Part shown: piece by piece, positions 9,226-17,935 of the stretch | How positions within the stretch are numbered: the stretch's first letter is position 1 | Layout: every line of letters begins with the position of its first letter | Assembly: GCA_016786465.1 (NCBI GenBank) | Contig: JAEUWC010000008.1 | Location: forward strand, 117,243-181,242 | DNA from: Bdellovibrionales bacterium | Lineage (GTDB): Bacteria > Bdellovibrionota > UBA1018 | Reading direction: 5' to 3' | DNA length: 64,000 nt | Position numbers and translations under genes: made by a program | Notes under the pieces: generated by a model | The model's input: only the letters and a program-made list of their open reading frames with translations | Told to the model about the DNA's origin: nothing | Database searches by the model: none

Positions 9226-9885
9226 TTAGATTCCTTTCAGTAAAGACTTCCTGAGTTCCTTTCCTTGGTCCGCCGAAAACTTCGCCTTCACATTGATGTA
9301 ATCGGCAACCGTATAATCCATTCCTGCAATGACTAAGGTGGGTTTCACGCGAACCGTGATGGACGAATCTTCTTCGCTAAAGCCCGTCAGCGTTCCGACC
9401 ATCTGGGCTAGGCCCTTGGCCGTGTCGCCACTTAAAACTTCGCGAACATTCATTTCGATATTCACGGTGAAATCGGTGATCGAAACAGGTCCTGGCGGAA
9501 TGTGAATTTTATCTTTCACAATCCCACGGGCCATTTCACGTTCTTGAAAAAGAAGAATCCATTCCAGTCGATTCATCGAAGCTTCAATCGCGTTGGGGTT
9601 TCGGGCCTCGATTCGAATCTGGAACATCAGAAAGTACGGGTCGCTTCCGACTAAGTTCTTCAAAAGTTCCCAGGTCGGAATGTCGGCATACGGGCGGGCT
9701 GAAACAAAGTTTCCGCGTTCAGGTCCAAGGACGACTTGTTCGATCCCTTTGACGCGGAACTGACATTCAGAAAAGGCCTTTGCTGCACCCATCTGTTTGG
9801 CGACATTGCAGCCCGAAAGCAGGGGCAAGGTGCCTAGGAACAGAACAGCAAGATAAAGACTTTTCAGGGAATTCAGATTCGGCAT
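9226..9885 (-). CDS. LEA14/WHy-like lipoprotein
   Basis: 219 residues from the ATG at 9885. A signal peptide ends in a lipobox (LLSGC, Cys26), so the mature protein is predicted to be lipid-anchored. The remainder is beta-rich; the segment YFLMFQIRIEARNPNAIEASMNRLEWILLFQ resembles the LEA-type-2/WHy fold (conditional NPN-containing strand). Function is not established. A longer frame reaches back to 10095 but overlaps the divergent gene deeply and lacks a signal sequence at its start; GGAG nine bases upstream supports 9885. It precedes amt by five bases. Confidence 0.75.
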   Translation of the reverse strand: MPNLNSLKSLYLAVLFLGTLPLLSGCNVAKQMGAAKAFSECQFRVKGIEQVVLGPERGNFVSARPYADIPTWELLKNLVGSDPYFLMFQIRIEARNPNAIEASMNRLEWILLFQEREMARGIVKDKIHIPPGPVSITDFTVNIEMNVREVLSGDTAKGLAQMVGTLTGFSEEDSSITVRVKPTLVIAGMDYTVADYINVKAKFSADQGKELRKSLLKGI

Positions 9886-9898
9886 AATGAGGGCTCCA

Positions 9899-12800
9899 GT
9901 GGAAAATTCCGAATTCAGCGTACCATCAGCCGGTGAAAAGCCTAGGTCAAAGAAACGAATCTTTCTTTGGGTCGTCGGCGCGTTTTCGACCCTTCTTGTC
10001 ATTGCGGTCGCCGTCGGGATCGTGTTCGGTCCCAAGCTTCTTCCGATGGTCTTGCATAGAATCAAGCCGCAGTTGGACGGCTGGATCGGCGCCAAACTGA
10101 AAGAGCAGACCGGATGGGTCGTGAAGTACCAGGACTTTCAAGTTCTGGAATCGGGCGTTCAGATCACCGGGATCGAGGGTCAGGAAGAGGGAACCCCAAA
10201 CCTTTTTACCGTGAAAAAGCTGGCTGCCGAGATCTCGCTTTGGCCATCGATCGTCGCGCTTGAGCCCAGGTTCACGAAGATTGGACTTGGGGGAATTCAG
10301 ATCACGCTGAAGCCCGCTGCCGAAGCCGGGACGGACCCTAAAGCGAACGCGGGGAAAAAAACCGCGGGCGAAATCGGGATGGACTCGCTTCGTTTCTTTT
10401 CGTCAGGCGCCGAGCTTTCGTTGGAAGATGCAGACCTGGACCTTGAACAGAAGTTTGGGTTTCAGAAGCTTGAACTGCGGCTGAAGTCTTCCAGCGAGGT
10501 TTCCGTATCGGGTCGCGGAATTCGGGCCGATTTATCCAAGTTCTTTCCCGAACAAAAAACCGAATTTCAGATCAAGGACCTGAGCGCGTTGGCCAGTCTT
10601 TCAGCAAAATCGATCCGACTGGACCCCGTGCTTTTGACGGCTCCGTCTTTGGGGGCTGATCTGAACTTGGTTCTCGAAATTCCGCTGCAAGAAAAGGTTT
10701 CGTTTCGCTGGAAGCTGGATTGGCCTTCGGCACCTTTGGCGGCGGTTCAGGTTTGGATCCCGTCGCATGAATCGTTGAAGGGTCTGAAGTCATGGATTCA
10801 GACGGCTGCGCCCAAAGGCAAGGGTCGGATCAGTTTAGGCAGCGACGAAAACGGAGTCTCGGGAAGTCTGGACTTAAAAGATGCCTCTTTGAATGTGGCT
10901 GCTGATTTCCCGCGGGTTGAAGATTTTTCGGGTTCAGTCGAAATTCAGGGTTCGCAGCTAAAAATCGAAAAAGCACAGGCGACTTTGATGGGAATGGCTT
11001 TGACCGGCCTGAGCGTTTCCGTTTCTGAAATGGGTTCACCCAAGATGCGAGTCCAAGGAAGTTCGGGGCTGGATGCGCCGCCGGGGCGCTTGCTCCAGTT
11101 CCTAAAGGCCGGCCCATTTCAGGAGACGACCGAAGACTGGGCGGAAATGGCGATGCCGAAGAAGAATTTGAAAGGGCACTTGGCCCTTTCGATGCCGATC
11201 AAAAAGGGAATGGGCGCAAAAGACGTTGATCTGGATTTCAAAATTGAATCGCTGGGTGTGGAAATCCAGGGTTCTGAAATCGATTCTTTTTCGGGCGCCA
11301 TCGAATTGAAAAAAGGGGAAATGAAGCTGTCTGAAGGCAAGGGAACTTGGGCGGGGTTGCCTTTCACCGTTTCAGGAAGGCGTGATCCAGAAGGTCTTGG
11401 GAAGTTTAAGTTTCAGGGCCAGGCGCCGCTATCGCTGGCGCTACCGAAGAAGATTCGCGAAAACTTTTTGTCCGGGAATGATACATCCGGAATCCCGGTT
11501 CAAACCGAAGTCGACCTGGTGCCAGCCGGCACGGGTTCGAAGATCTATTTCAAAGGCGATGCCGACGTTTCGAAGCTCCCTTGGGGGGGCGCTTTGAAAG
11601 ACGCCAAGCTTGATGTCTTTTTGAAGGGTCTTACGCCCATTCAGTTTCAGGCCTCGCATTTTTCGGGTTCCGTTCAGACGGTGGATCTGGAAAGCGGGAA
11701 GGCGCTAGAAGGCAAGTTCAAGCGGGGAACGGATTCTTCAAGTTTGAAGCTTTCGCTAGCGCTTCAGGACGTGGTCTTGGATCCCTTGATGGATCTGGAC
11801 TTTTCGTTCGAAGCGGCTTCAGGCGATGAACCCAAGACAAAGTCACCGCCTTTGCTTATGGACGCGTCCATCACCGCTTCGCGCCTAGACTATCAGAATC
11901 AAAGTTTTTCGGGATTTGATGCTTCTTGGAAGGCGTCTTCGAAAACTAAAGCAGCGTTTAAGCTGAAATCGGACGCTTTTTCAGGCGCAGGTGACTACGA
12001 TTCAGCAAAAGGTTCGACGGGATTTGTAAAAACCGAATTCGCCTTCATCAAGCTTCCTAGGATGTTTGGCGCAAAAGTGATTCCTGGAGCACCCCCAGAA
12101 GACAAGAACGCTCCCGACACCGGAAAAGACTGGAAGACAGCATCATTCCCGTCGGCAAGCTTTGTGTGCAAAGACTTCCAGATCGGCGACCAGAAATGGG
12201 GCAAGGTGAAGTTTGATTCGGATAACCATAAATCCCAGTACAAGTTTTCGGGGATCAGCGTCGAAGGGCCCGCCGTCCAAATGACGATGGACGAGGCTTG
12301 GATCAACCATGTGCCAGCCAGATCACATTTTAAGGGGAAGGCCCTGGTTCGAAGCAAGTTTCGCTACCGCTTTGAGAAGATCCAAGCTTTTAAGGTCCTT
12401 CAGTTGCAGAAGAGTTCGCTCCGTTTTCGCTTCGATTTCCCAGGAACCCCGAATCGCTTCAAGTTGGTTCGCACCGAAGCCTCTCTAAGTGGATGGGTTC
12501 GGGATGGGCAATTTGAAGAGGTGCGAGAGAACTCTGGAGTATTGGTCAAGGTCGTGAACTTCCTTGCTGGGAATCCCACACAGAAGGAAAACGGTATTCA
12601 GCCAATGTATAAGTTCAGCATGGATCTTCGGGTTTTTGAGGGGCAGATCCTGGTTCAGTTCTTTCGCGGTCTTTTGGGCGGTGTCTACTTTAACGTCGAA
12701 GGTAAATCGACGATTGCGGATGAAAAGTTGGATCTTGAAGCGATTACTCGGGGCGGTGTAGACGATATTCCTGATCCTGAGCTTGAGGAAAAAGGCCTGA

Positions 12801-12907
12801 TCGACGTCGACCCTGAGGACGATCCCCGCACGGGGAAGAAATTTGGAACGATTCGAGTCCCGATCACCGGAACCTGGGACAATCCCAAGTTCGGCGTGTC
12901 ACTGTGA
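9899..12907 (+). CDS. AsmA-like envelope protein
   Basis: 1002 residues from a GTG at 9899, which has GAGGG five bases upstream; an ATG at 9887 has no ribosome site. An N-terminal basic stretch (KPRSKKR) and one membrane anchor (about residues 20-42) precede a long periplasmic region rich in beta strands with alternating small and hydrophobic residues. The C-terminal part (SLSGWVRDGQFEEV; GGVYFNVEGKSTIADEKLDLEAITRGG; VPITGTWDNPKFGVSL) is typical of the AsmA/TamB/YhdP superfamily, whose members span the periplasm and are linked to lipid transport and outer-membrane homeostasis. The exact subfamily is unclear. Divergent from the lipoprotein gene with only 13 bases between start codons. Confidence 0.75.
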   Translation: MENSEFSVPSAGEKPRSKKRIFLWVVGAFSTLLVIAVAVGIVFGPKLLPMVLHRIKPQLDGWIGAKLKEQTGWVVKYQDFQVLESGVQITGIEGQEEGTPNLFTVKKLAAEISLWPSIVALEPRFTKIGLGGIQITLKPAAEAGTDPKANAGKKTAGEIGMDSLRFFSSGAELSLEDADLDLEQKFGFQKLELRLKSSSEVSVSGRGIRADLSKFFPEQKTEFQIKDLSALASLSAKSIRLDPVLLTAPSLGADLNLVLEIPLQEKVSFRWKLDWPSAPLAAVQVWIPSHESLKGLKSWIQTAAPKGKGRISLGSDENGVSGSLDLKDASLNVAADFPRVEDFSGSVEIQGSQLKIEKAQATLMGMALTGLSVSVSEMGSPKMRVQGSSGLDAPPGRLLQFLKAGPFQETTEDWAEMAMPKKNLKGHLALSMPIKKGMGAKDVDLDFKIESLGVEIQGSEIDSFSGAIELKKGEMKLSEGKGTWAGLPFTVSGRRDPEGLGKFKFQGQAPLSLALPKKIRENFLSGNDTSGIPVQTEVDLVPAGTGSKIYFKGDADVSKLPWGGALKDAKLDVFLKGLTPIQFQASHFSGSVQTVDLESGKALEGKFKRGTDSSSLKLSLALQDVVLDPLMDLDFSFEAASGDEPKTKSPPLLMDASITASRLDYQNQSFSGFDASWKASSKTKAAFKLKSDAFSGAGDYDSAKGSTGFVKTEFAFIKLPRMFGAKVIPGAPPEDKNAPDTGKDWKTASFPSASFVCKDFQIGDQKWGKVKFDSDNHKSQYKFSGISVEGPAVQMTMDEAWINHVPARSHFKGKALVRSKFRYRFEKIQAFKVLQLQKSSLRFRFDFPGTPNRFKLVRTEASLSGWVRDGQFEEVRENSGVLVKVVNFLAGNPTQKENGIQPMYKFSMDLRVFEGQILVQFFRGLLGGVYFNVEGKSTIADEKLDLEAITRGGVDDIPDPELEEKGLIDVDPEDDPRTGKKFGTIRVPITGTWDNPKFGVSL

Positions 12908-12915
12908 CAGACCCA

Positions 12916-12943
12916 TTGACGAGCCAGCCCGCTTCGTTACACT
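12916..12943 (+). promoter_or_regulatory. predicted sigma70-type promoter of the beta-lactamase-like lipoprotein gene
   Basis: TTGACG (12916-12921) and TACACT (12938-12943) are separated by 16 bases. Transcription would be expected to start near 12950, only about two bases before the ATG at 12952. No Shine-Dalgarno is visible, so a leaderless mRNA is predicted. Confidence 0.5.
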
Positions 12944-12951
12944 GACCCCAT

Positions 12952-14328
12952 ATGAAAATCCTTGCGTCGTTTTTTTTACTGGCTCTGACCGCCTGCCATC
13001 CATTTCCTGAAGACGCTTGGGAAACGACGACACCGAAGAAAGCGGGCTTCGACGAAGCCGCTTTCGCGAACTACCTGACCTTCATGAAAGATCCTGGAAA
13101 CGGATCTGAAACGCATGCACTGGTCGTTGTGAAAGACGGAAAGATCGTCACCGAATGGTACGCAAAAGACATTGATCCCGCTCATCGCCACACACTTTGG
13201 TCGGCATCCAAAAGCGTCTCGCACGCGATTGTGGGCGCCGCATGGGATGTAGGTCATTTCAAACTGACCGATGCCGTCACGCTTCCGGGCGCTCCACCCG
13301 GATTGACCGTTTCCGACCTTCTTCAAATGTCGTCGGGAATTTTTTGGCGCGAAGACTATGTGGATCCCATGAAATCCACGATCATCCCCATGCTGTACAC
13401 GCGCGCTTCGCACGCAGATCTGTCGTCTTGGGTGCTTTCGATGGGGCAGGAATACACGCCAGGAGAATTCTTTCGCTATTCCAGTGGCGACACGAACGTT
13501 CTGATGAAGTGGGTCCGGGATCAGTTGCCGGCCGCGGAACGCGATGACTTTCCTTGGAAGAAGGTTTTTGAACCCATTGGAATCCGTTCAGCGACTTTCG
13601 AAGCCGACGCCCAAGGAAACTGGCTGGGATCTTCGTACTTGTACATGACCCCACGCGATTTCGCGCGCTTTGGCCTTCTGTACGCCCGCGGCGGACGCTG
13701 GAAGAATCAACAGATCTTAAGCCGCGACTGGTTGAAGACCACACTTCGGGATCTTGCACCTAGCCTGAAACGAAAAGGCGCGGAAAAGCGAAGCTACGCC
13801 AACCAATGGCATCTGAACCTACCTTACGCCGATGGATCCGGCCGCCCTTACAACGACTGGCCCGAAGATACGATTTTGGCCTTTGGTCATCGCGGTCAGT
13901 ATCTTTTGGTCGTCCCATCTTTGGATCTAGTCGTCGCACGAGTGGGTGCCGATCGTTCCTACTTTGACGATGAAAAGGGATTGGCTTTGCTTTCGCAAAG
14001 TTTGAAGGGCGCAAAGACCGTTCATCCGCCTTTGATTGCGACCAGCGTTTACGCAAGCCGCGCGGCTCGAATGCCGACCGGAACCGGTCTTACGACCGCG
14101 CCGACGATGGAAGAACTTCTTTCGTACTTCTACGCAAAAGAACTTTGTTCCTGTTTGTTTGTCGAAGAAATGCCAGAAGCGATGTGCCTTCGCATTCAAT
14201 CCCAGCCCTGGCCAGCAAGTCAGGTCGATGTTCGACACGCTTCACGCGAAGTCGCCGTTTCGGTTGGACCACTGACGCTGACTTCGACCTGGGTTTCAGA
14301 CCATTTGGGCTGCAGCCAAACTCAGTAA
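12952..14328 (+). CDS. beta-lactamase-family serine hydrolase lipoprotein
   Basis: 458 residues. A short signal peptide with lipobox LTAC (Cys15) predicts lipid anchoring. The class C beta-lactamase/DD-peptidase/esterase fold is shown by the SxxK motif (SASK, Ser84-Lys87), the second motif YSS (Tyr176-Ser178, in place of YxN), and FGHRG near residue 320 in place of the KTG box. Residues 360-458 add a cysteine-containing tail (ELCSCLFVEE, DHLGC). Substrate cannot be told: family members hydrolyse peptides, esters or beta-lactams. It is not a recognised resistance enzyme. It has its own promoter and probably a leaderless transcript. Confidence 0.85.
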   Translation: MKILASFFLLALTACHPFPEDAWETTTPKKAGFDEAAFANYLTFMKDPGNGSETHALVVVKDGKIVTEWYAKDIDPAHRHTLWSASKSVSHAIVGAAWDVGHFKLTDAVTLPGAPPGLTVSDLLQMSSGIFWREDYVDPMKSTIIPMLYTRASHADLSSWVLSMGQEYTPGEFFRYSSGDTNVLMKWVRDQLPAAERDDFPWKKVFEPIGIRSATFEADAQGNWLGSSYLYMTPRDFARFGLLYARGGRWKNQQILSRDWLKTTLRDLAPSLKRKGAEKRSYANQWHLNLPYADGSGRPYNDWPEDTILAFGHRGQYLLVVPSLDLVVARVGADRSYFDDEKGLALLSQSLKGAKTVHPPLIATSVYASRAARMPTGTGLTTAPTMEELLSYFYAKELCSCLFVEEMPEAMCLRIQSQPWPASQVDVRHASREVAVSVGPLTLTSTWVSDHLGCSQTQ

Positions 14329-14425
14329 GGCTGGCTTAATGCCTTGAAATGAGGACGGATTTTGGTGCGCCTTGACGGTACCCAGGGACCGGCTAGACTT
14401 TTTGGCTAGGGAAGGGCCAAACGCC

Positions 14426-14629
14426 ATGGAACAGAACGATCGAGTCTACGAATATCGACTGAACAACGAAGTCTTTACCTTCGAAGCTCCAAGCAAAGAA
14501 GAAGCGGAAAAGCATCGCCAGTACGCGATCCTTCATTTCAAGGATACTTTGGGTACTGAAGTGTCACCTAACCAAGTTCAGGGCCCATTTCTGAAGACTC
14601 CCCGAACACAGACTACCGGAAACGCCTAA
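14426..14629 (+). CDS. small hypothetical protein
   Basis: 67 residues from the ATG at 14426 (AAGGG nine bases upstream); the frame opens earlier at 14372 but that part has no ribosome site. The protein is charged (EYRLNNEVFTFEAPSKEEAEKHRQYAI) with one likely beta hairpin and a helix, no signal peptide and no membrane segment. I do not recognise a family. It sits 23 bases before the ABC1 kinase gene, so the two may be co-transcribed. Confidence 0.55.
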   Translation: MEQNDRVYEYRLNNEVFTFEAPSKEEAEKHRQYAILHFKDTLGTEVSPNQVQGPFLKTPRTQTTGNA

Positions 14630-14652
14630 AGCGGCGATTCCGGGGGCAGACC

Positions 14653-16003
14653 ATGCCCTCGAAAAAAAAGACGACACCACCTCAGGGATTCTTCGCACGG
14701 TCTAGCCGCTTGATTGGTCTGGCGGCGGGAATTGCTGCGTCCGAATTGGGACATCGCGCAGGCCAGGCGATAGCGAAGAAAAAAGATTTAGAAGAAAAGC
14801 TGAAGCGACTTCAGACCCAAGTTGAACAAGCTAAAAAAATCGTTCAAGAACTGGGAAAGCTTAAAGGCGCGGCGATGAAAGCCGGCCAGCTTTTCAGCCA
14901 TGAACTTCAAGACTACTTGCCGCCTGAAGTGATCGAAATTCTTTCGCAGCTTCAAAACCGTGCACCCCAAGTCGATTTTCAAGAATTAAAAGCTGTCCTG
15001 GAAAAAGAACTGGGTAGCCCATTGCCCCCGGGCGTCTTGTCGATTCAAGAAAAGCCCATGGCGACAGCCAGTATTGGGCAAGTCCATGAAGCCGAATTGA
15101 AGCTTTCAGATGGTCGAAGCGTTTCGGCTGTCATCAAGATTCAGTTTCCAGGTGTCGCTGAATCCGTTCAATCCGATGTCGCTTTACTGAAGACTTTAGT
15201 CACCAGTCTGCTTCGCTTAAGTTTGAAGTCCATATCGTTTGAAGAAGTATTTGCCGAAGTTCAGTCGGTCTTGGTTTTGGAAACCGATTACCGAAATGAA
15301 GCCCAGATGTGCGCGCGCTACCGCGAAAAAGTCGCGAAGTCGGGGCTACAGTTTCGGGTCCCTGAAGTTTTTTCAGAATTTTCAGGAAGCCGCGTTTTGG
15401 CGATGTCGCGCGAACCCGGGCTGACGCTAACGGACTGGCTGAAAACATCGCCTAGTCTGGAAAAGAGAACCCAGATCGGAAAGCTTTTTCTGAATTTGTA
15501 TTTCCTGGAATTTTTCCGGTGGGGGTTGGTGCAGACGGATCCTAATTTTGGAAATTTCCTGATTCACGAAACGTCTGATGGTCAAATGCAGTTGGTTCTT
15601 TTGGATTTCGGAGCGACCCGCGAATACCCCCAAGCATTCATCGTCAAATACCGTAAGCTATTGGTCGACGCTTTCGAAGGCAGGCGTGATTTGGCCATGC
15701 GGGCCTGCTATGAAATGAAACTGATTTCTGAAAAAGAATCCGACGCCGTCAAAGAAGTTTTTTGGCGCCTTTTGATGCAGACACTGGAACCTTTTCGCCC
15801 AGAAATGCAGCCGTTTTCTTTCAAAGGTAAGCGGCACGTCGATGAAACCCGAAAAATTCTTTTGGAAATGATGCCAAAGTTGAAGCATTCACCACCGCCT
15901 AGGGATTTAATCTTCTTGCATCGGAAGCTGGGTGGGGTCTATCAAGCGATCAAGGCCTTGGGCTTGGATCTGGATCTGGTTCCAGTTTGGGAGAATCTAA
16001 AAA

Positions 16004-16023
<20 letters not shown>
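14653..16023 (+). CDS. ABC1/UbiB/AarF family atypical kinase
   Basis: 456 residues. UbiB-family proteins are protein-kinase-like ATPases involved in ubiquinone biosynthesis and lipid homeostasis. Diagnostic features: the KxGQ motif (KGAAMKAGQLFS) with the following PPEVIEILSQLQNRAP, the Ala-rich loop replacing the glycine-rich loop (ATASIGQVHEA), the ATP-anchoring Lys in VIKIQFPGV, and the DFG-like LLDFGATREY. There are no C-terminal transmembrane helices, unlike E. coli UbiB. The first 50 residues have a hydrophobic stretch and a basic, coiled-coil-prone segment. Its 3' end overlaps the peroxiredoxin gene by 20 bases. Confidence 0.88.
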
Positions 16024-16522
<499 letters not shown>

Positions 16523-16853
16523 TTAGACTATTTGGATCTCGGGCGGGTTCGACCCGCCCCGGTCAGGAATTAAAATCTTTTAACCCCGCATTCATCTCGA
16601 ATTTAGGGGCATCGCTTACTTTTGATTCAAGACAACGCTGACGGTTTGTCTAGGAAAGGAAAGCGAAGCCCATGTCTGCGAAAGTTTCCAACACGGAAGT
16701 TCTGGTTAAACGCGAAACGATTCAGGCGATCTATCCCCTCATGATCGGGCTTACGGTCCTGACCTTGGCTTGGAGAAACGATTTATCCCAGCCCCACTTC
16801 TCCGCCGTCAGCGTCCCCACTTCAAACTCGAAAACCATGAAAGGAGCCCCGAA
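16523..16853 (+). other. 331-base gap before the HPF-like gene
   Basis: Contains a perfect seven-pair hairpin GGGCGGG-TTCGA-CCCGCCC (16541-16559), without a T-run, just after the peroxiredoxin stop. From 16672 a 107-codon open frame (AGGAAAGGA upstream) runs into the HPF-like gene in another frame; its protein has one short hydrophobic stretch and then low-complexity Lys/Ser sequence, and I do not call it a gene. The segment probably holds the promoter and leader of the HPF-like gene. Confidence 0.4.
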
Positions 16854-17201
16854 ATGGCAAACGCAGAAGTCCAAAAAGCTGAGCTCGAAGGCAAAATCGA
16901 ATTCGAAGGCAATTACTTTGAGAAGGGCGGACACGCTCCAAAATCCATTCGTCAGTTCGTCCGAAAGAAAGTCGGACAATGGGCCAAGCGCCTAGGGATT
17001 TCCGCCCCGGCCGTCGATGCAGTTCGCGTTCGCGTGGACCGACTAGGCCAAGGGCATGATGTGGGATGTTCGATCGAAGTTTCTATGAAAGGTCAAAGGC
17101 GCTCCCAATTCCACGCCGCAAATGACCTAAACCTAGCGATTCAGAATTGTCTGAACCGTCTAGAACTGCATGGGCCGGCACTTGTCCCCGTTCCGGCTTA
17201 A
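16854..17201 (+). CDS. ribosome hibernation factor-like (HPF/RaiA family) protein
   Basis: 115 residues from the ATG at 16854, eight bases after GGAG. The fold pattern fits single-domain HPF/YfiA: an N-terminal strand (KIEFEGNYF), a basic helix (SIRQFVRKKVGQWAKRL), strands AVRVRVDRL and CSIEVSMKG, then FHAANDLNLAIQNCLNRLE, matching the conserved 'D-aid-a-d-L' helix. Such proteins bind the 30S decoding region in stationary phase. Sequence similarity is moderate, so this is a family-level guess. A strong terminator follows. Confidence 0.5.
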   Translation: MANAEVQKAELEGKIEFEGNYFEKGGHAPKSIRQFVRKKVGQWAKRLGISAPAVDAVRVRVDRLGQGHDVGCSIEVSMKGQRRSQFHAANDLNLAIQNCLNRLELHGPALVPVPA

Positions 17202-17209
17202 GCCCCAAA

Positions 17210-17256
17210 AACACCGCGGTTGGGCTAGGAATCGGCTCACCGCGGTGTTAGTTTTT
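17210..17256 (+). terminator. strong intrinsic terminator between the HPF-like gene and the response regulator
   Basis: AACACCGCGGT (17210-17220) and ACCGCGGTGTT (17239-17249) form a perfect 11-pair stem around an 18-base loop, followed by AGTTTTT. It ends four bases before the ATG of the response regulator, so it may also control that gene. Confidence 0.75.
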
Positions 17257-17260
17257 CATC

Positions 17261-17935
17261 ATGCGCATCCTGGTCGTTGAAGACGAAAAAAAGATGGCTA
17301 GCTTCATCCGCCGTGGCCTATCTGAAATGGGTTACAGCGTTGACCTTGCCGAATCCGGTGCGTCCGCTGAATCATTGGCAGCGGCTTCGGAATACGATCT
17401 GGTGATCTTGGATGTGATGCTGCCTGACCAAAACGGCCTAGATACCGCGCGCCACATCCGCCAAGACGGTTACGGCGGTCCGATCTTGATGCTCACTGCG
17501 CTGGGTTCAACCAAGGACAAAGTCCGGGGCTTAGATGCTGGGGCCGACGATTATTTAACCAAACCGTTCGCTTTTGAAGAACTGGGCGCGCGGGTCCGCG
17601 CACTTCTTCGGCGCCCCAAGCAAGAAGTTCAGCCGCTTCTTCGTTTTACGGATCTGGAAATGGATCTGGTTTCACGAAAGGTTCGGCGCGCGGGCCAGGA
17701 AATCAGCCTGACGCCTAAAGAATTTTCGCTATTGGAATATTTTTTAAGAAATCCCAACCGTCCCTTATCCAGAACATCGATCAGCGAGCACGTCTGGGAC
17801 CTTCATTTTGACAGCGACAGCAACGTGATCGATGTCTATGTGAACATGCTTCGGAAAAAAGTCGAAGGGAAGTCGCATACGCGTCTGATCCATACGGTGG
17901 TGGGTGTGGGTTACGTCCTGAAAGAGGACGAATGA
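17261..17935 (+). CDS. OmpR/PhoB-family response regulator
   Basis: 224 residues. The receiver domain (1-120) has the acidic pocket (Glu7, Asp8), the phospho-acceptor Asp51 in LVILDVMLPDQNG and the conserved Lys101 in LTKPFAFEEL. The C-terminal winged helix (130-224) contains LTPKEFSLLEYFLRNP and ends with the usual HTVVGVGYVLKE. It should bind DNA as a dimer when phosphorylated by the kinase encoded immediately downstream (overlap of four bases, ATGA). There is no Shine-Dalgarno; a terminator hairpin lies directly upstream, so expression control here is unusual. The regulated genes are unknown. Confidence 0.95.
   Translation: MRILVVEDEKKMASFIRRGLSEMGYSVDLAESGASAESLAAASEYDLVILDVMLPDQNGLDTARHIRQDGYGGPILMLTALGSTKDKVRGLDAGADDYLTKPFAFEELGARVRALLRRPKQEVQPLLRFTDLEMDLVSRKVRRAGQEISLTPKEFSLLEYFLRNPNRPLSRTSISEHVWDLHFDSDSNVIDVYVNMLRKKVEGKSHTRLIHTVVGVGYVLKEDE

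Noticed and set aside
16541..16559. Perfect GGGCGGG/CCCGCCC hairpin after the peroxiredoxin gene
   Set aside because: No T-run follows on either strand, so I do not call it a terminator. It may still aid 3' end formation.
16672..16995. 107-codon frame with a good ribosome site before the HPF-like gene
   Set aside because: Its last two-thirds overlap the HPF-like gene in another frame and encode low-complexity Lys/Ser sequence. The start is not supported by any family match; a leader peptide is possible but unproven.
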